Below are positions 32,833-41,289 of a stretch of DNA of 64,000 bases, piece after piece. This DNA comes from Bin87 sp965115825. Its GTDB lineage: Bacteria; Chloroflexota; Dehalococcoidia; Lucifugimonadales; UBA3495. Position numbers and translations under genes: made by a program. How positions within the stretch are numbered: position 1 is the first letter of the stretch; each line of letters begins with the position of its first letter. The DNA lies in assembly GCA_965115825.1 (NCBI GenBank), contig OZ220464.1, positions 1,116,001 through 1,180,000 on the forward strand, given 5' to 3'. The notes beneath the pieces were generated by a model, which saw only the letters and a program-made list of their open reading frames with translations, did not search any database and had not been told where the DNA came from.

Positions 32833-33702
32833 ATGACCACCACCGTTATGGGCGTCGATTTTAGCGGCAGGGAAAAGGGCAACACCACTCAAGTCACGGT
32901 GGCGGTGCTGCGAGGAGACGTCTTGCAGCTGCAACCTTGCGATCCTCTGCCTACGAGCCTGCCTTGCACACACATCAGACTTATCGATTTGCTGCATGGC
33001 TTGAGCCGTGATGCGGTAGTCGGCCTAGACTTCCCCTTTTCGGTTCCCTGGCTTTTCGGAAGGAAATTGGCAATGGATCTCAGGAACGAGCTTCCGTCTG
33101 ATATGTCCGATTTGTGGAGCGTAGTAGCCGAAATTGGCAATTGTTACCGCCTTTTTCAAAAGTTGCGCGACTCATTCGTCAGCGAATTTGGTGAGATACA
33201 TCGCAGAGGCGACCTTTGCCTCCATGGGCCTATATCCCCGCTCAAAACAGGCGGCCCAAATATGCTGCCTATGACATTTCGTGGAATGCAGATGCTGAAC
33301 TGCCTGTGGACTTCTAACACTCGGCCGTTCCGAATTCCCCCTCTATCGGAAACAGGGTGCAACGGTCCAACATTGCTTGAAACCATGCCGGGCATTCTGC
33401 TCCGCCACCTCTGCTTGCCTACCGCCAATTACAAGCGGAAAAACAAGACAAACGGAGGAGACCCGAAGTCGGTGCGCTGGGAAATACTGAACGGACTGGA
33501 AAAGAAGTCCCCCATTCCACTGCAAATTCCTGATGATATGCGAGAGCAGTTCATAAACAATGATGACCGTCTCGATTCGCTGATAGCCGCAATCGCTGCG
33601 GCAATGTGGGCTAAAAATCCTGATAATTTCCGCCATCCCAAACCCTGTGAACTACCCGACGCCCAATTGGAAGGTTGGATTTACGTCCCCAAATCTAACT
33701 AG
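32833..33702 (+). CDS. DUF429-like protein, predicted RNase H-fold
   Basis: A 289-residue protein. GVDFSGREKG near the start, VVGLDFPFSVPW (about 60-71), LLETMPGIL and NDDRLDSLIAAIAAAMWA near the C-terminus match the pattern of DUF429 proteins, which are predicted RNase H-like nucleases from three spaced acidic residues. Function is unverified. The codon use is mixed and less GC-rich than that of the flanking genes, which suggests acquisition. It overlaps the convergent aquaporin gene by 4 bp at the stop. Confidence 0.72.
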   Translation: MTTTVMGVDFSGREKGNTTQVTVAVLRGDVLQLQPCDPLPTSLPCTHIRLIDLLHGLSRDAVVGLDFPFSVPWLFGRKLAMDLRNELPSDMSDLWSVVAEIGNCYRLFQKLRDSFVSEFGEIHRRGDLCLHGPISPLKTGGPNMLPMTFRGMQMLNCLWTSNTRPFRIPPLSETGCNGPTLLETMPGILLRHLCLPTANYKRKNKTNGGDPKSVRWEILNGLEKKSPIPLQIPDDMREQFINNDDRLDSLIAAIAAAMWAKNPDNFRHPKPCELPDAQLEGWIYVPKSN

Positions 33703-34364
33703 CCCCTCCGCCGTCCTACCAAAAACCATACCAGCCCTGCCGCCAGCATTGTCCCCACCAGCTGCATCGCTATGAACGGCGGCGCCGACGCCGGCTGTAT
33801 TCCCGCAAACGTATCCGAGAACATCCGCGCCACCGTAACCGCCGGATTGGCGAAACTCGTTGACGACGTGAAAAAGTACGCCGCTCCGATGTACGCGCCC
33901 ACCGCCGCCGCAATGATAATCCCGTTTCGACGCGGTATCAGGAATATCACCATCAGCAGCCCCAGCGTCGCAATCACTTCCGCCAGCCACAGGTCGGGCC
34001 CGCTCCGGGCCTTCGTTGACCACTCCACCGGCGGCAGCCCAAACATCAGGTTAGCCAGAACCGTACCTCCGATGCCCCCGACTAGCTGCGCCCCCACGTA
34101 GGCTATCCCTTCCTTCACCGGACGCTCTTGCAAAACCACGTCCGCCAGCGTAACTGCCGGGTTGAAGTGCGCCCCCGACACCGGCCCGAACGCCCATATC
34201 AGCGCCATCAGCGCAAACGCCGTCGCCACCGCGTTCTCAAACAGTTGCAATCCAACGTCGCCGGGACTTAGCCGCTGCGCTGCAATCCCGCTGCCTACCA
34301 CCGCCATCAGCAGAAACGCTGTCCCCACCGCCTCAGCCAGTAGCCTCCGGCTCAGCCCGCGCAT
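33699..34364 (-). CDS. Aquaporin / MIP family channel
   Basis: A 221-residue six-helix channel for water or small neutral solutes. Both signature loops are present: GAHFNPAVTLADVV (first NPA) and SFANPAVTVARM (second NPA). Helix 1 is LLAEAVGTAFLLMAVVGSGIA. The residue before the second-half Arg is Val, as in MIP channels with an intact NPAVT-x-A-R. I start at ATG 34364 (GGAG 7 bp upstream), not 34424. Substrate class cannot be decided here. Confidence 0.92.
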   Translation of the reverse strand: MRGLSRRLLAEAVGTAFLLMAVVGSGIAAQRLSPGDVGLQLFENAVATAFALMALIWAFGPVSGAHFNPAVTLADVVLQERPVKEGIAYVGAQLVGGIGGTVLANLMFGLPPVEWSTKARSGPDLWLAEVIATLGLLMVIFLIPRRNGIIIAAAVGAYIGAAYFFTSSTSFANPAVTVARMFSDTFAGIQPASAPPFIAMQLVGTMLAAGLVWFLVGRRRG

Positions 34365-34989
34365 CGCCGATCTCCGCCCAAACATACCAAAAGGGCGGAT
34401 CTCCTGCCCTTGCGCGCAGCCCAAGCCTCAAAGATATCCCCGCAGCAATTCATAGCGGTGATAGTGTAAAACCCCATCCCCCAACGGTCAACCGTCTCCC
34501 GACTATTGAGGCGATTTCGCTACTCGGATTCCAGCGGGCATTTAGCGGGAAAAGACTGCTTCATTGACGGATCACGTAATCCGTTGCGTCGCTGGACGCT
34601 TTCCGCCATCGTCAGGTCGTATCGCGATTAGCGAAATTGGCTAAATGATATACCACTCTCTACCCAGTCAACGGCGTCCGCATCTCCCGACTTGCCTGAC
34701 ACTTCGTGTGCAATTTTCAACACACGCTTCGGCGACTCCACCGACTCAATAGTTGCATGCTCTCACCGTAAGCAGGTAGAAGCTGTCCAGTCCCACCAGA
34801 ATCGACGAGACCACCGCAAAGGTTGCAAACAAACCAATCACCACTCCGATGATGGCCGCTACTGCTCGTTGTATAATCTCTTTTCCTCATTTCTATATGG
34901 CAGGGACATAAGGTAAGGCTGTCATCAGGTCTCGCCATTACAATCCGTATCTGTCGTCCGACCTTACAAGGCCCACGCTCGCTCCGTAA
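34365..34989. other. Gene-free stretch between aquaporin and transposase remnant
   Basis: About 625 bp without a supportable gene. On the minus strand, a frame of about 40 codons near 34750-34885 encodes a hydrophobic helix (GVVIGLFATFAVVSSILVGL) but has no ATG, GTG or TTG start after the preceding stop. The composition is more A/T-rich than the surroundings. No insertion-sequence ends could be identified. Confidence 0.4.
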
Positions 34990-35508
34990 TTGTTCCAGAA
35001 AATAGATGCAATGTTGACGAGACCAGCAAAGAGCAACACCCTCCAGAAGTTCATAGCCATCTTAGCTGCTGCTCCTAAATGTCATCGCCGACGCCAACTA
35101 CTGGCTGCCAACGCCAGCGATGCGGCGGTGATGATCCCTGACCTGGACGCCTGTCTGGCTAAGTACGGGACGCTGAGGCCGCGTTACTTCCTGGGCGATA
35201 AGGGTTACGACAGCCTAGAGAATATCAAGCACGTGGCCAACTTAGGCATTGTGCCGGTAATCGCTGTCCGAATGCTGACACAGGACGAAGATGGCCGTCG
35301 GTTATACGGATGGTATCTACGATGCCGAAGGCCGTCCGACCTGCGTAGGCGGCAGGGCAATGAGGTACATGGCAATCATCGGCTTGACACACTTGTCCCG
35401 ACGATTGCCTTGCACGCGGTTAACTGGGGCCAGGCCCTCCTAATCCGCGCTTTAGGCTATAGCCAGGAACCCTCCTACATCCATCAGATTTTTGCACGAA
35501 CCCAATGA
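34990..35508 (+). pseudogene. DDE transposase remnant
   Basis: The frame contains LDACLAKYGTLRPRYFLGDKGYDSLENIKH, here cited as the DKGYDS catalytic-Asp region of IS4/IS5-type DDE transposases, and then RRLY. At about 35309 the reading frame slips: the other frame continues DGIYDAEGRPTCVGG, the expected next transposase segment. The N-terminal third is missing and the end is out of frame. It is a decayed insertion sequence close to the point where the strand composition switches. Confidence 0.75.
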
Positions 35509-35547
35509 CCGACCGTCCAAAACTGGCGCCACCGCCTAAACGGCTGG

Positions 35548-35553
35548 TATAAT
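35548..35553 (+). promoter_or_regulatory. Extended -10 box before the coiled-coil nuclease-like gene
   Basis: TGGTATAAT forms an extended -10 (TGN-TATAAT) 60 bp before the ATG at 35613. There is no good -35, as is common for extended -10 promoters. Confidence 0.45.
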
Positions 35554-35612
35554 ACCATGACCAAGGCCAACACGCTTTACTACACAGACCATGCGAAAGT
35601 AACCTCCCCATT

Positions 35613-36494
35613 ATGACCACTGCGATTGACAGCACTGAACGCGCCCGCTTCCTCCAAGCCCTGCGCAGCGTACCGGAGTTCCGCGATGAAGTCCGCAGCC
35701 TGTTGCTGGGCGAAGAACTGCTCCAGCTCCCGGCACGCTTCGCTCAGTTCGAAAGCAGGGTCGATGCCTTCATCAACAAGGTCGATGACTTCATCGCGAG
35801 CCAGAGGGAGTTCAACGCGAGCCAGAAGGAGTTCAACGCGAGCCAGAAGGAGTTCAACGCGAGCCAGAAGGAGTTCAACGCGAGCCAGAAGGAGTTCAAC
35901 GCGAGCCAGAAGGAGTTCAACGCCCGGGTTGCGGCCCGGCTAGACGGGGTCGATGACTTCATCGTGAGCCAGAGGGAGTTCAACGCGAGCCAGAAGGAGA
36001 TCAATGCCCGGGTTGCGGCCCGGCTAGACAGCATAGATAATCGGATACAGCGGATCACCGATGACTTGGGCGACTTGAAAGGGCACGTCGCCGGACGCAT
36101 TGCCCGCGAAATGGCCGACAACATCGCAGAAGACTTCGGCTTTAAAATGCTCGCAGTCCTCACCCGCAACGACCTCCGGCAGATGCTGAATCAGCACAGC
36201 CCCGATGACATCAGTCGTGGAGACCGACTGAGCTTCTATGTAGCCGACCTGGTAGGCAAGGTACTGGACCAAGACGGCAAGGAGCTGTACCTGACGCTCG
36301 AGGCGTCTTACACGGCAGATCGGAGGGATACTGACCGCGCTGTCAGAAACGCCGAATTCGTCACGAGGTTCACCGGCTTACCCGCCGTGCCAGCCATTGC
36401 CAGCCGGCAGAATGACCACGAGGTACAACAGCTGGTGGAAGCCGGCGCCGTACTCTGGCATCAATTCAGCCCACAGGAACTTAGCCCGGAATAA
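35613..36494 (+). CDS. Coiled-coil protein with C-terminal PD-(D/E)XK-like nuclease domain (paralogue)
   Basis: A 293-residue protein with the same plan as the 10805 gene. Residues 1-60 are helical; about 60-150 hold five perfect EFNASQK heptads encoded by identical 21-bp units, and two weaker long repeats (FNARVAARLD with VDDFIVSQ or SIDNRI). The C-terminal domain includes FYVADLVGKVL, then LYLTLEASYTADRRDTDRA and EFVTRFTG, sharing the L/V-E-A-S-Y-T, D-T-x-R-A and F-x-T-R-F-T-G motifs of the paralogue. The heptad sequences of the two proteins differ completely, so each array arose separately. The nuclease call is an inference. A good intrinsic terminator follows. Confidence 0.75.
   Translation: MTTAIDSTERARFLQALRSVPEFRDEVRSLLLGEELLQLPARFAQFESRVDAFINKVDDFIASQREFNASQKEFNASQKEFNASQKEFNASQKEFNASQKEFNARVAARLDGVDDFIVSQREFNASQKEINARVAARLDSIDNRIQRITDDLGDLKGHVAGRIAREMADNIAEDFGFKMLAVLTRNDLRQMLNQHSPDDISRGDRLSFYVADLVGKVLDQDGKELYLTLEASYTADRRDTDRAVRNAEFVTRFTGLPAVPAIASRQNDHEVQQLVEAGAVLWHQFSPQELSPE
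35808..35930 (+). repeat. 21-bp perfect tandem repeat encoding EFNASQK heptads
   Basis: Five units start at 35808, 35829, 35850, 35871 and 35892, and a partial sixth at 35913. Each is one coiled-coil heptad, so slippage keeps the frame. Confidence 0.92.
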
Positions 36495-36520
36495 CCTCCA
36501 CAGCGCGTTACAAAGTAGCG

Positions 36521-36548
36521 AGCCTCGCCGAAACGCGAGGCTTTTCTT
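36521..36548 (+). terminator. Intrinsic terminator
   Basis: AGCCTCGC (36521-36528) pairs with GCGAGGCT (36535-36542), loop CGAAAC, followed by TTTCTTT. It is 27 bp after the coiled-coil nuclease-like gene. Confidence 0.88.
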
Positions 36549-36662
36549 TATATCTCCAACACCCCGCAAGGCAATCATCCAACAAGGCGTGTCAAGCCGA
36601 TGATTGCCTGACCGATTGACAGATGGCGGCGTGGGGATGATGATGGCAGCAGGTGATGGACG

Positions 36663-38096
36663 ATGAGAGTTTCACCGGCCAGGATGGCGCTTATCATGAC
36701 GTACCTAGGGCTGATTGGCCTGGGGCTGTTCACTCTGGCGGTGAGCAATGCGACGACGGAGGCGGAGGGCCCGGCAGTCTTGCGTCTGCGGGTTGAGGAT
36801 ACCATCAACCCGGTCAAGGCGCGGGTTATTGCTCGGGCGGTGGCCGAGGCGTATGAAAGCAGGGCCGAGCTGCTGGTGATTGAGCTGGACACTCCGGGCG
36901 GTCTGTATGGCAGTACGCGGGAGATTGTGGAGACGCTGCTGTCGTCGGAGGTTCCGGTGGCCGTGTTCGTGTCGCCGCGGGGGGCGCAGGCAGGCTCGGC
37001 GGGGACGTTCATAACCGCCGCCGGGCATATAGCGGCGATGGCGCCGGGTTCCAACATCGGGGCGGCTACCCCGGTGTCCGGCAGCGGGGAGGACATAGGG
37101 GAAACGCTGGCGGACAAAGTGACGAACGACGCGGCAGCTTTGATCCGCTCCATAGCGGAGGAAAGGGGTCGCGACGCCGATGCACTGGAAAAGACCGTTC
37201 GCGCTGCTACGTCATATACGGCGAGCGAGGCGTTGGAGTCCGGCATCATTGACCTGCTGGCCGATGACTTGTCGGACCTGCTGGCGCAGCTGGACGGCCG
37301 GGCGGCGACTACGGTTGCGGGGGAGCGAGTCCTCAATACAACCGACGCCGACGTGCGGGAGGTCAGGATGCAATGGCGGGAGCGGCTAGTTGACTTTCTG
37401 GCGAACCCGACCATAGCATTTCTGCTGCTGAGCGTCGGCAGCCTGGGGTTGGTTTGGGAGATGATGACGCCGGGAACAATAGGGCCGGGGGTTGCGGGCG
37501 TCATCTGTCTGGGTTTGGGGTTTCTGGCACTGGGCAATCTGCCGTTCAACTGGGCCGGGGTGGCTTTCATCGTGCTGGCCGTTGCGTTGGCGGCGTTGGA
37601 GATTTTTGTATCCGGCTTTGGGGCGTTGGGCATCGGCGCGGCGGTGAGCCTGATTATAGGCGGGATACTGCTTTTCGGGAGTTTTGGCGGGGGCGGCGCG
37701 CCGGCTAATTTTCCGGATGTTGCGGTGAGTCCATGGGCGCTGGCGGGGGTAGGCGGGCTGCTGGCTTTGGGGTCTGGCTATCTGGCCTACGAAGCCATCG
37801 CCTCGCGGGTGGGGAGTCGGCAGGCGTCGGGTTCCGGAGGCGGCGGATTTGCGGACAGCGATGGGCGCAGCTCGGCCGGGCATCTGATTGGACAAACGGG
37901 GGTGGTAACTTCGCCGCTGGAACCCCGGGGCATTGTCGCTTTGCACAACGAAACCTGGTCCGGCATCAGCAGCGATGGGCTGCCGATACCGGCCGGCAGC
38001 CAGGTACGGGTGGTTGACGTTGAGGGGCTGGTTCTCACGGTAGCAGCGCTGGACGGGGTTACGGACGGCGCGGCGGCTCCGGAGGGGGAGGAATGA
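36663..38096 (+). CDS. NfeD-family membrane serine protease (long form)
   Basis: A 477-residue protein with an N-terminal signal/TM (MALIMTYLGLIGLGLFTLAV), a ClpP/crotonase-like protease domain (about 40-220; nucleophile Ser in GAQAGSAGTFITAAGHIAAM, partner Lys in ADKVTNDAAALIRSIAEERG), several TM helices (about 240-370) and a C-terminal OB-fold (LIGQTGVVTSPLEPRG). NfeD long forms cleave stomatin-like proteins; the next gene, 92 bp downstream, is exactly such a band-7 protein. The pair acts in membrane quality control or microdomains in the family. From here the plus strand is markedly G-rich. Confidence 0.9.
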   Translation: MRVSPARMALIMTYLGLIGLGLFTLAVSNATTEAEGPAVLRLRVEDTINPVKARVIARAVAEAYESRAELLVIELDTPGGLYGSTREIVETLLSSEVPVAVFVSPRGAQAGSAGTFITAAGHIAAMAPGSNIGAATPVSGSGEDIGETLADKVTNDAAALIRSIAEERGRDADALEKTVRAATSYTASEALESGIIDLLADDLSDLLAQLDGRAATTVAGERVLNTTDADVREVRMQWRERLVDFLANPTIAFLLLSVGSLGLVWEMMTPGTIGPGVAGVICLGLGFLALGNLPFNWAGVAFIVLAVALAALEIFVSGFGALGIGAAVSLIIGGILLFGSFGGGGAPANFPDVAVSPWALAGVGGLLALGSGYLAYEAIASRVGSRQASGSGGGGFADSDGRSSAGHLIGQTGVVTSPLEPRGIVALHNETWSGISSDGLPIPAGSQVRVVDVEGLVLTVAALDGVTDGAAAPEGEE

Positions 38097-38188
38097 TGCT
38101 AGAATGCCTGGCGGGTGAATCGTTCACACGCTTTCCCCTTCTGCAATATTGAAGAATGGAAGAGGTTCCCAGTGGAGGAGGTTCCATC

Positions 38189-39106
38189 ATGGCGTCAGGG
38201 CTCATCGTCGTTCAGCAATACCAGCGCATAGTGGTGCAGCGCTTCGGCACATACGTAGGCACCATGGGCCCCGGCCTGCGCTTTCTGATTCCGATTTTGT
38301 ACAACGGGACCAAGGTTGACCTGCGGGAGCGGGTTACGCGGGTGCCAACGCAGAAGTACATCACCGCCGACAACGTGGTGGTGGATATGGACTTTGTCAT
38401 CTACTACCGGGTGATGGAAGACGCGGCTGACCGAGCGGTGCTGGAAGTCCAGAATTTCGAAGCGGCGGTGATTAACCTGGCGTTTGCGACGCTGCGGTCG
38501 GTCATCGGCGCGATGGATCTAGCGACTACGCTCTCGGAGCGGGAGAGGATTCGGGACGACGTGCAGATTCGGATGGACGAGGTTACGGAACGCTGGGGGG
38601 TGAAGGTGTCGCAGGTGGAAATCAATGAGGTTGACCCGCCGCCGGGGGTGAAAGCGGCGATGGAGCGGCAGAAGTCGGCGGACGCCATCCGCACGGCTGA
38701 AATCACTGAGTCGGAAGGGCAACGGCAGGCGGCCATCAACCTGGCGGAAGGGGAACGGCAGTCGGCGATTCTGCGGGCGCAGGGTCAGCGGGAGTCGGAG
38801 ATTTTGCAGGCAGAGGGAGACCAGCAGGCGACGGTGCTGCGGGCGGAGGGGTTCAGCACGGCTTTGGAGCGGATATACACCGTGGCGAGCACGGTGGATG
38901 CCCGGACGATGAGCCTGCAGTACTTTGACACGTTGAAGTCTTTGGGGAGCAGTCCGTCCACGAAGTTCATTTTCCCCATGGAGTTCACCTCTATGCTGTC
39001 GCCCTTCCTGGGGATGGGGGGCATGAACCAGCAGGACGGGGGCAATCGCGGCGGCGCGGGCAACGGGGCCAGCGGGGAGGAGGGCAACCGGAGCCAGGGC
39101 GCCTGA
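38189..39106 (+). CDS. Stomatin/band-7 (SPFH) membrane protein
   Basis: A 305-residue SPFH protein, partner of NfeD. The hydrophobic N-terminus is short (ASGLIVVQQYQRIVVQRFG); the SPFH core has GPGLRFLIPI, YITADNVVVDMDFVIYYRV and LRSVIGAMDLATTLSERERI. A long Gln/Glu/Arg-rich coiled coil follows (SEGQRQAAINLAEGERQSAI) and a Gly/Asn-rich tail. I use ATG 38189, which has GGAGGAGG 8 bp upstream; ATG 38156 would add 11 residues. Such proteins oligomerise and organise membrane domains. Confidence 0.9.
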   Translation: MASGLIVVQQYQRIVVQRFGTYVGTMGPGLRFLIPILYNGTKVDLRERVTRVPTQKYITADNVVVDMDFVIYYRVMEDAADRAVLEVQNFEAAVINLAFATLRSVIGAMDLATTLSERERIRDDVQIRMDEVTERWGVKVSQVEINEVDPPPGVKAAMERQKSADAIRTAEITESEGQRQAAINLAEGERQSAILRAQGQRESEILQAEGDQQATVLRAEGFSTALERIYTVASTVDARTMSLQYFDTLKSLGSSPSTKFIFPMEFTSMLSPFLGMGGMNQQDGGNRGGAGNGASGEEGNRSQGA

Positions 39107-39251
39107 AACGGCAAGCGGAAGGGGCAGACTTTGCGGCTGCCCCGGAACCAGTGGGTGGGTGGAGGAAACGGGGCCCTCCGGCGCCCGGAATGGGGTGATG
39201 CGCGCCGGAGGGTATGGCTAGGCAACAGGATTCGTACGCCGGGGCGCTAGG

Positions 39252-39395
39252 TTAGCTTTTTTTGCCGTTCTTTTTGGCCTCTTTGTCCTGCTGGACTTTC
39301 TGGCGCTTTCTTTCCAGGACAGCTTCCAGTTGCGCTATGGTCAGGGTCTCCGCAACCTGCTGTCTGAACCCGGGGGTTGTTTTAGCAATAAGCAT
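39252..39395 (-). CDS. 47-residue basic small protein
   Basis: A short frame starts MLIAKTTPGFRQQVAETLTI, with a helical, highly charged end (LERKRQKVQQDKEAKKNG). A textbook AGGAGG lies 4 bp before the ATG at 39395, inside the end of the upstream gene, which it overlaps by 55 bp in another frame. The strong ribosome binding site and coherent composition support translation. Function unknown. Confidence 0.5.
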   Translation of the reverse strand: MLIAKTTPGFRQQVAETLTIAQLEAVLERKRQKVQQDKEAKKNGKKS

Positions 39396-39697
39396 TTTCC
39401 CTCCTGTTTTTTTAAGGCTGTCCATACGGTGGCGACGATTTCAACGGTCAGCCATATCATACAGATGCTGAAGGCTTGGTCAACCGGGCTGTCGCCGAGG
39501 GATTCCGATATGGCCAATTTCAGCCGAATGTCTTGGAAATGGGACGGCGCGTCGGTCAGGAGGATGCGCGCCGCCCAGAACGCGGCCCATATGAAACACG
39601 CGCCAATGCGCGCCATGCGGGTGAGGGGAACTCCGGCTACGGATGCTAAAAGAGAATCGTCATCGTCGGATCGATGCGACCGCACATTGTCATTCAT
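39341..39697 (-). CDS. Small two-helix membrane protein, unknown function
   Basis: A 118-residue protein with two predicted TM segments (RIGACFIWAAFWAARILL at about 30-47 and FSICMIWLTVEIVATVW at about 75-91) and charged ends. Not recognised. The 3' end carries the ribosome binding site and start of the 47-residue gene, so the two are likely coupled. It lies downstream of meaB on the same strand, 39 bp after its stop. Confidence 0.5.
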   Translation of the reverse strand: MNDNVRSHRSDDDDSLLASVAGVPLTRMARIGACFIWAAFWAARILLTDAPSHFQDIRLKLAISESLGDSPVDQAFSICMIWLTVEIVATVWTALKKQEGKCLLLKQPPGSDSRLRRP

Positions 39698-39736
39698 CCG
39701 TATGTCACTCGCAGTATATCACTCGGCCGCGTCGGT

Positions 39737-40717
39737 TCAAAATGCCGTTGTATCGCTGAGCAGGGGCACGAGTCCGCCGTCTGATGAGAGGAGGGCCATG
39801 GCGGCGGCGTAGGGTTCGGCGGTTTTGAGGTCGATGTCGTTCAGCAGGTTGGTAAGCTCCGGGTCGTTGGCCAGGCGGGACGTGATGCGGCGGTAGAGTT
39901 CTTCCTGGACGGTTTCGAGGAATTCGGCGCGGCGTCGGAGGGAGCGACGGAGGGCCAGCTGGCCGGCGTCAGTTTGGTAATCCCGGTGGGCGGAGACGCT
40001 GTGCCAAAGCTGGGGGATGCCGATGCCGGCGTGGGCCTGGGTTTGCAAAACAGGGGGGTTCCATCCGGCGCTCAGGTCGGCCATTTGGAGCATTGCGGTT
40101 ATCGCCGCCGCCAGCTGATTGGAGCCTGCTCGGTCGGCTTTGTTGACAACGTAGAGGTCGGCGATTTCCATGACGCCGGCTTTGAGGGTCTGTATTGAAT
40201 CGCCTGATTCGGGGGTCAGGGCAACGACCACGGTATCGGCTACGCCCATAATACCCAGCTCGGTTTGCCCGACGCCTACGGTTTCTATCAGGATTACGTC
40301 CTTGCCGGCGGCGTCCAGCGTCCGGACCATGCTTTTGACGATGCGGGGCAGGCCGCCCGATTGTCCTCGGGTGGCTACGCTGCGGATAAACACGCCGTCA
40401 TCGAGGTAGTGCCGCTGCATACGGATACGGTCGCCCAGCAGAGCGCCGCCGGTGAAAGGGCTGGTGGGGTCGACGGCGAGGATGCCGACGGTCAGTCCCA
40501 AGGCGCGCAGATGCTCGGCTAGGCGGTCGACCAGGGTGCTTTTACCGACACCCGGGGGGCCGGTAAGTCCTACGGCGTAGGCGCGCCCGGTGTGTGGGTC
40601 GAGCTTTGCCATGATCGGGCCGGCGGTTGGGTCGTCCCGCTCCAAGAGGGAAAGGGTTCGGGACAGCGCCCGCAGATTGCCGTCCAGAACACGGCCGGGC
40701 AAATCGGTAGTGGTCAT
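39737..40717 (-). CDS. meaB: Methylmalonyl-CoA mutase-associated GTPase MeaB/ArgK
   Basis: A 326-residue G3E-family GTPase that protects and gates adenosylcobalamin loading of B12-dependent acyl-CoA mutases. P-loop GLTGPPGVGKSTLVDRL (about 50-65), ILAVDPTSPFTGGALLGDR, the Walker B-like IETVGVGQTE and base-specificity NKAD are all present. ATG 40717 gives the usual start; an alternative at 40789 adds 24 unaligned residues. No mutase gene is in the window. Upstream and divergent lies element R2, whose promoter points toward this gene. Confidence 0.9.
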   Translation of the reverse strand: MTTTDLPGRVLDGNLRALSRTLSLLERDDPTAGPIMAKLDPHTGRAYAVGLTGPPGVGKSTLVDRLAEHLRALGLTVGILAVDPTSPFTGGALLGDRIRMQRHYLDDGVFIRSVATRGQSGGLPRIVKSMVRTLDAAGKDVILIETVGVGQTELGIMGVADTVVVALTPESGDSIQTLKAGVMEIADLYVVNKADRAGSNQLAAAITAMLQMADLSAGWNPPVLQTQAHAGIGIPQLWHSVSAHRDYQTDAGQLALRRSLRRRAEFLETVQEELYRRITSRLANDPELTNLLNDIDLKTAEPYAAAMALLSSDGGLVPLLSDTTAF

Positions 40718-40912
40718 GCCAAGGTGGGAAATCGTCGCTCCGTTACGAAAGTCGGCGGGAAATGTAGCATCGCGGCGATGCATGGTCAAGCGGCGCCATT
40801 TAACCTCTCCGGGGGTTCGGTGGGGCGCGGGTAGTGGAGTTGGGGTTGACGGTGTTCATGGTGGTTGTTTCTTTCCTTTTGGTCGGTCGGTGGATTCTGG
40901 GTTGGGTTCCTG

Positions 40913-41152
40913 GGGGTTCAGGATGTCGGCGCTACGGCCTGAGAGCGTGGCTTGCTATTTACGTCCTAGTCTTGCGCGTGCTAACGGCTGCTTACGCAGT
41001 GCTCGTTCTCGCGCAGCGGTGGTGACGCCCGCCGTGCTGGGTGCGCCAGCCGGGTAATGTGACCGACCTCCGGCGCACCTACAGTGGTGCAATGGATCCG
41101 ACATGCCGCACAGTACAAATGCGGCGGATTAGACCGTGATGTCCTGAACCCC
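40913..41152. ncRNA. Candidate structured RNA domain, element copy R2
   Basis: The second copy of the R1 domain has exactly the same 240-bp length. The closing helix is 11 bp (40914-40923 region with 41142-41152), and the internal helices GGTGCGCC/GGCGCACC (41040-41047 with 41072-41079) and GCCGCA/TGCGGC (41105-41110 with 41120-41125) are preserved although the loop between the last pair differs from R1. Identity with R1 over the core is about 90 percent by eye, falling to patches in the outer part (41153-41250). It is in inverted orientation relative to R1. The transcribed strand is unresolved. Confidence 0.5.
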
Positions 41153-41250
41153 GTGAGACTCCTATTCAGTTGTGATGTCGGGCGGTTGTCCTGGCCGGGG
41201 ACGGGTATCCGACGGTTCGCGCGGGGCCGGCGGATGAGCCTGACGGGGAT

Positions 41251-41278
41251 ATTGTAGCACGGTGGTACGGTTTTGCAA
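41251..41278 (-). promoter_or_regulatory. Sigma-70-like promoter of element R2
   Basis: On the minus strand TTGCAA (41273-41278), 16-bp spacer, TACAAT (41251-41256), reading toward meaB. It matches the R1 promoter in position and hexamers while the spacer differs. Confidence 0.6.
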
Positions 41279-41289
41279 ATGGGGGTTTT

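Noticed and set aside
34692..34938. Small frames around a hydrophobic 40-codon stretch
   Set aside because: The hydrophobic frame lacks a start codon, and the frames with starts have no coherent composition.
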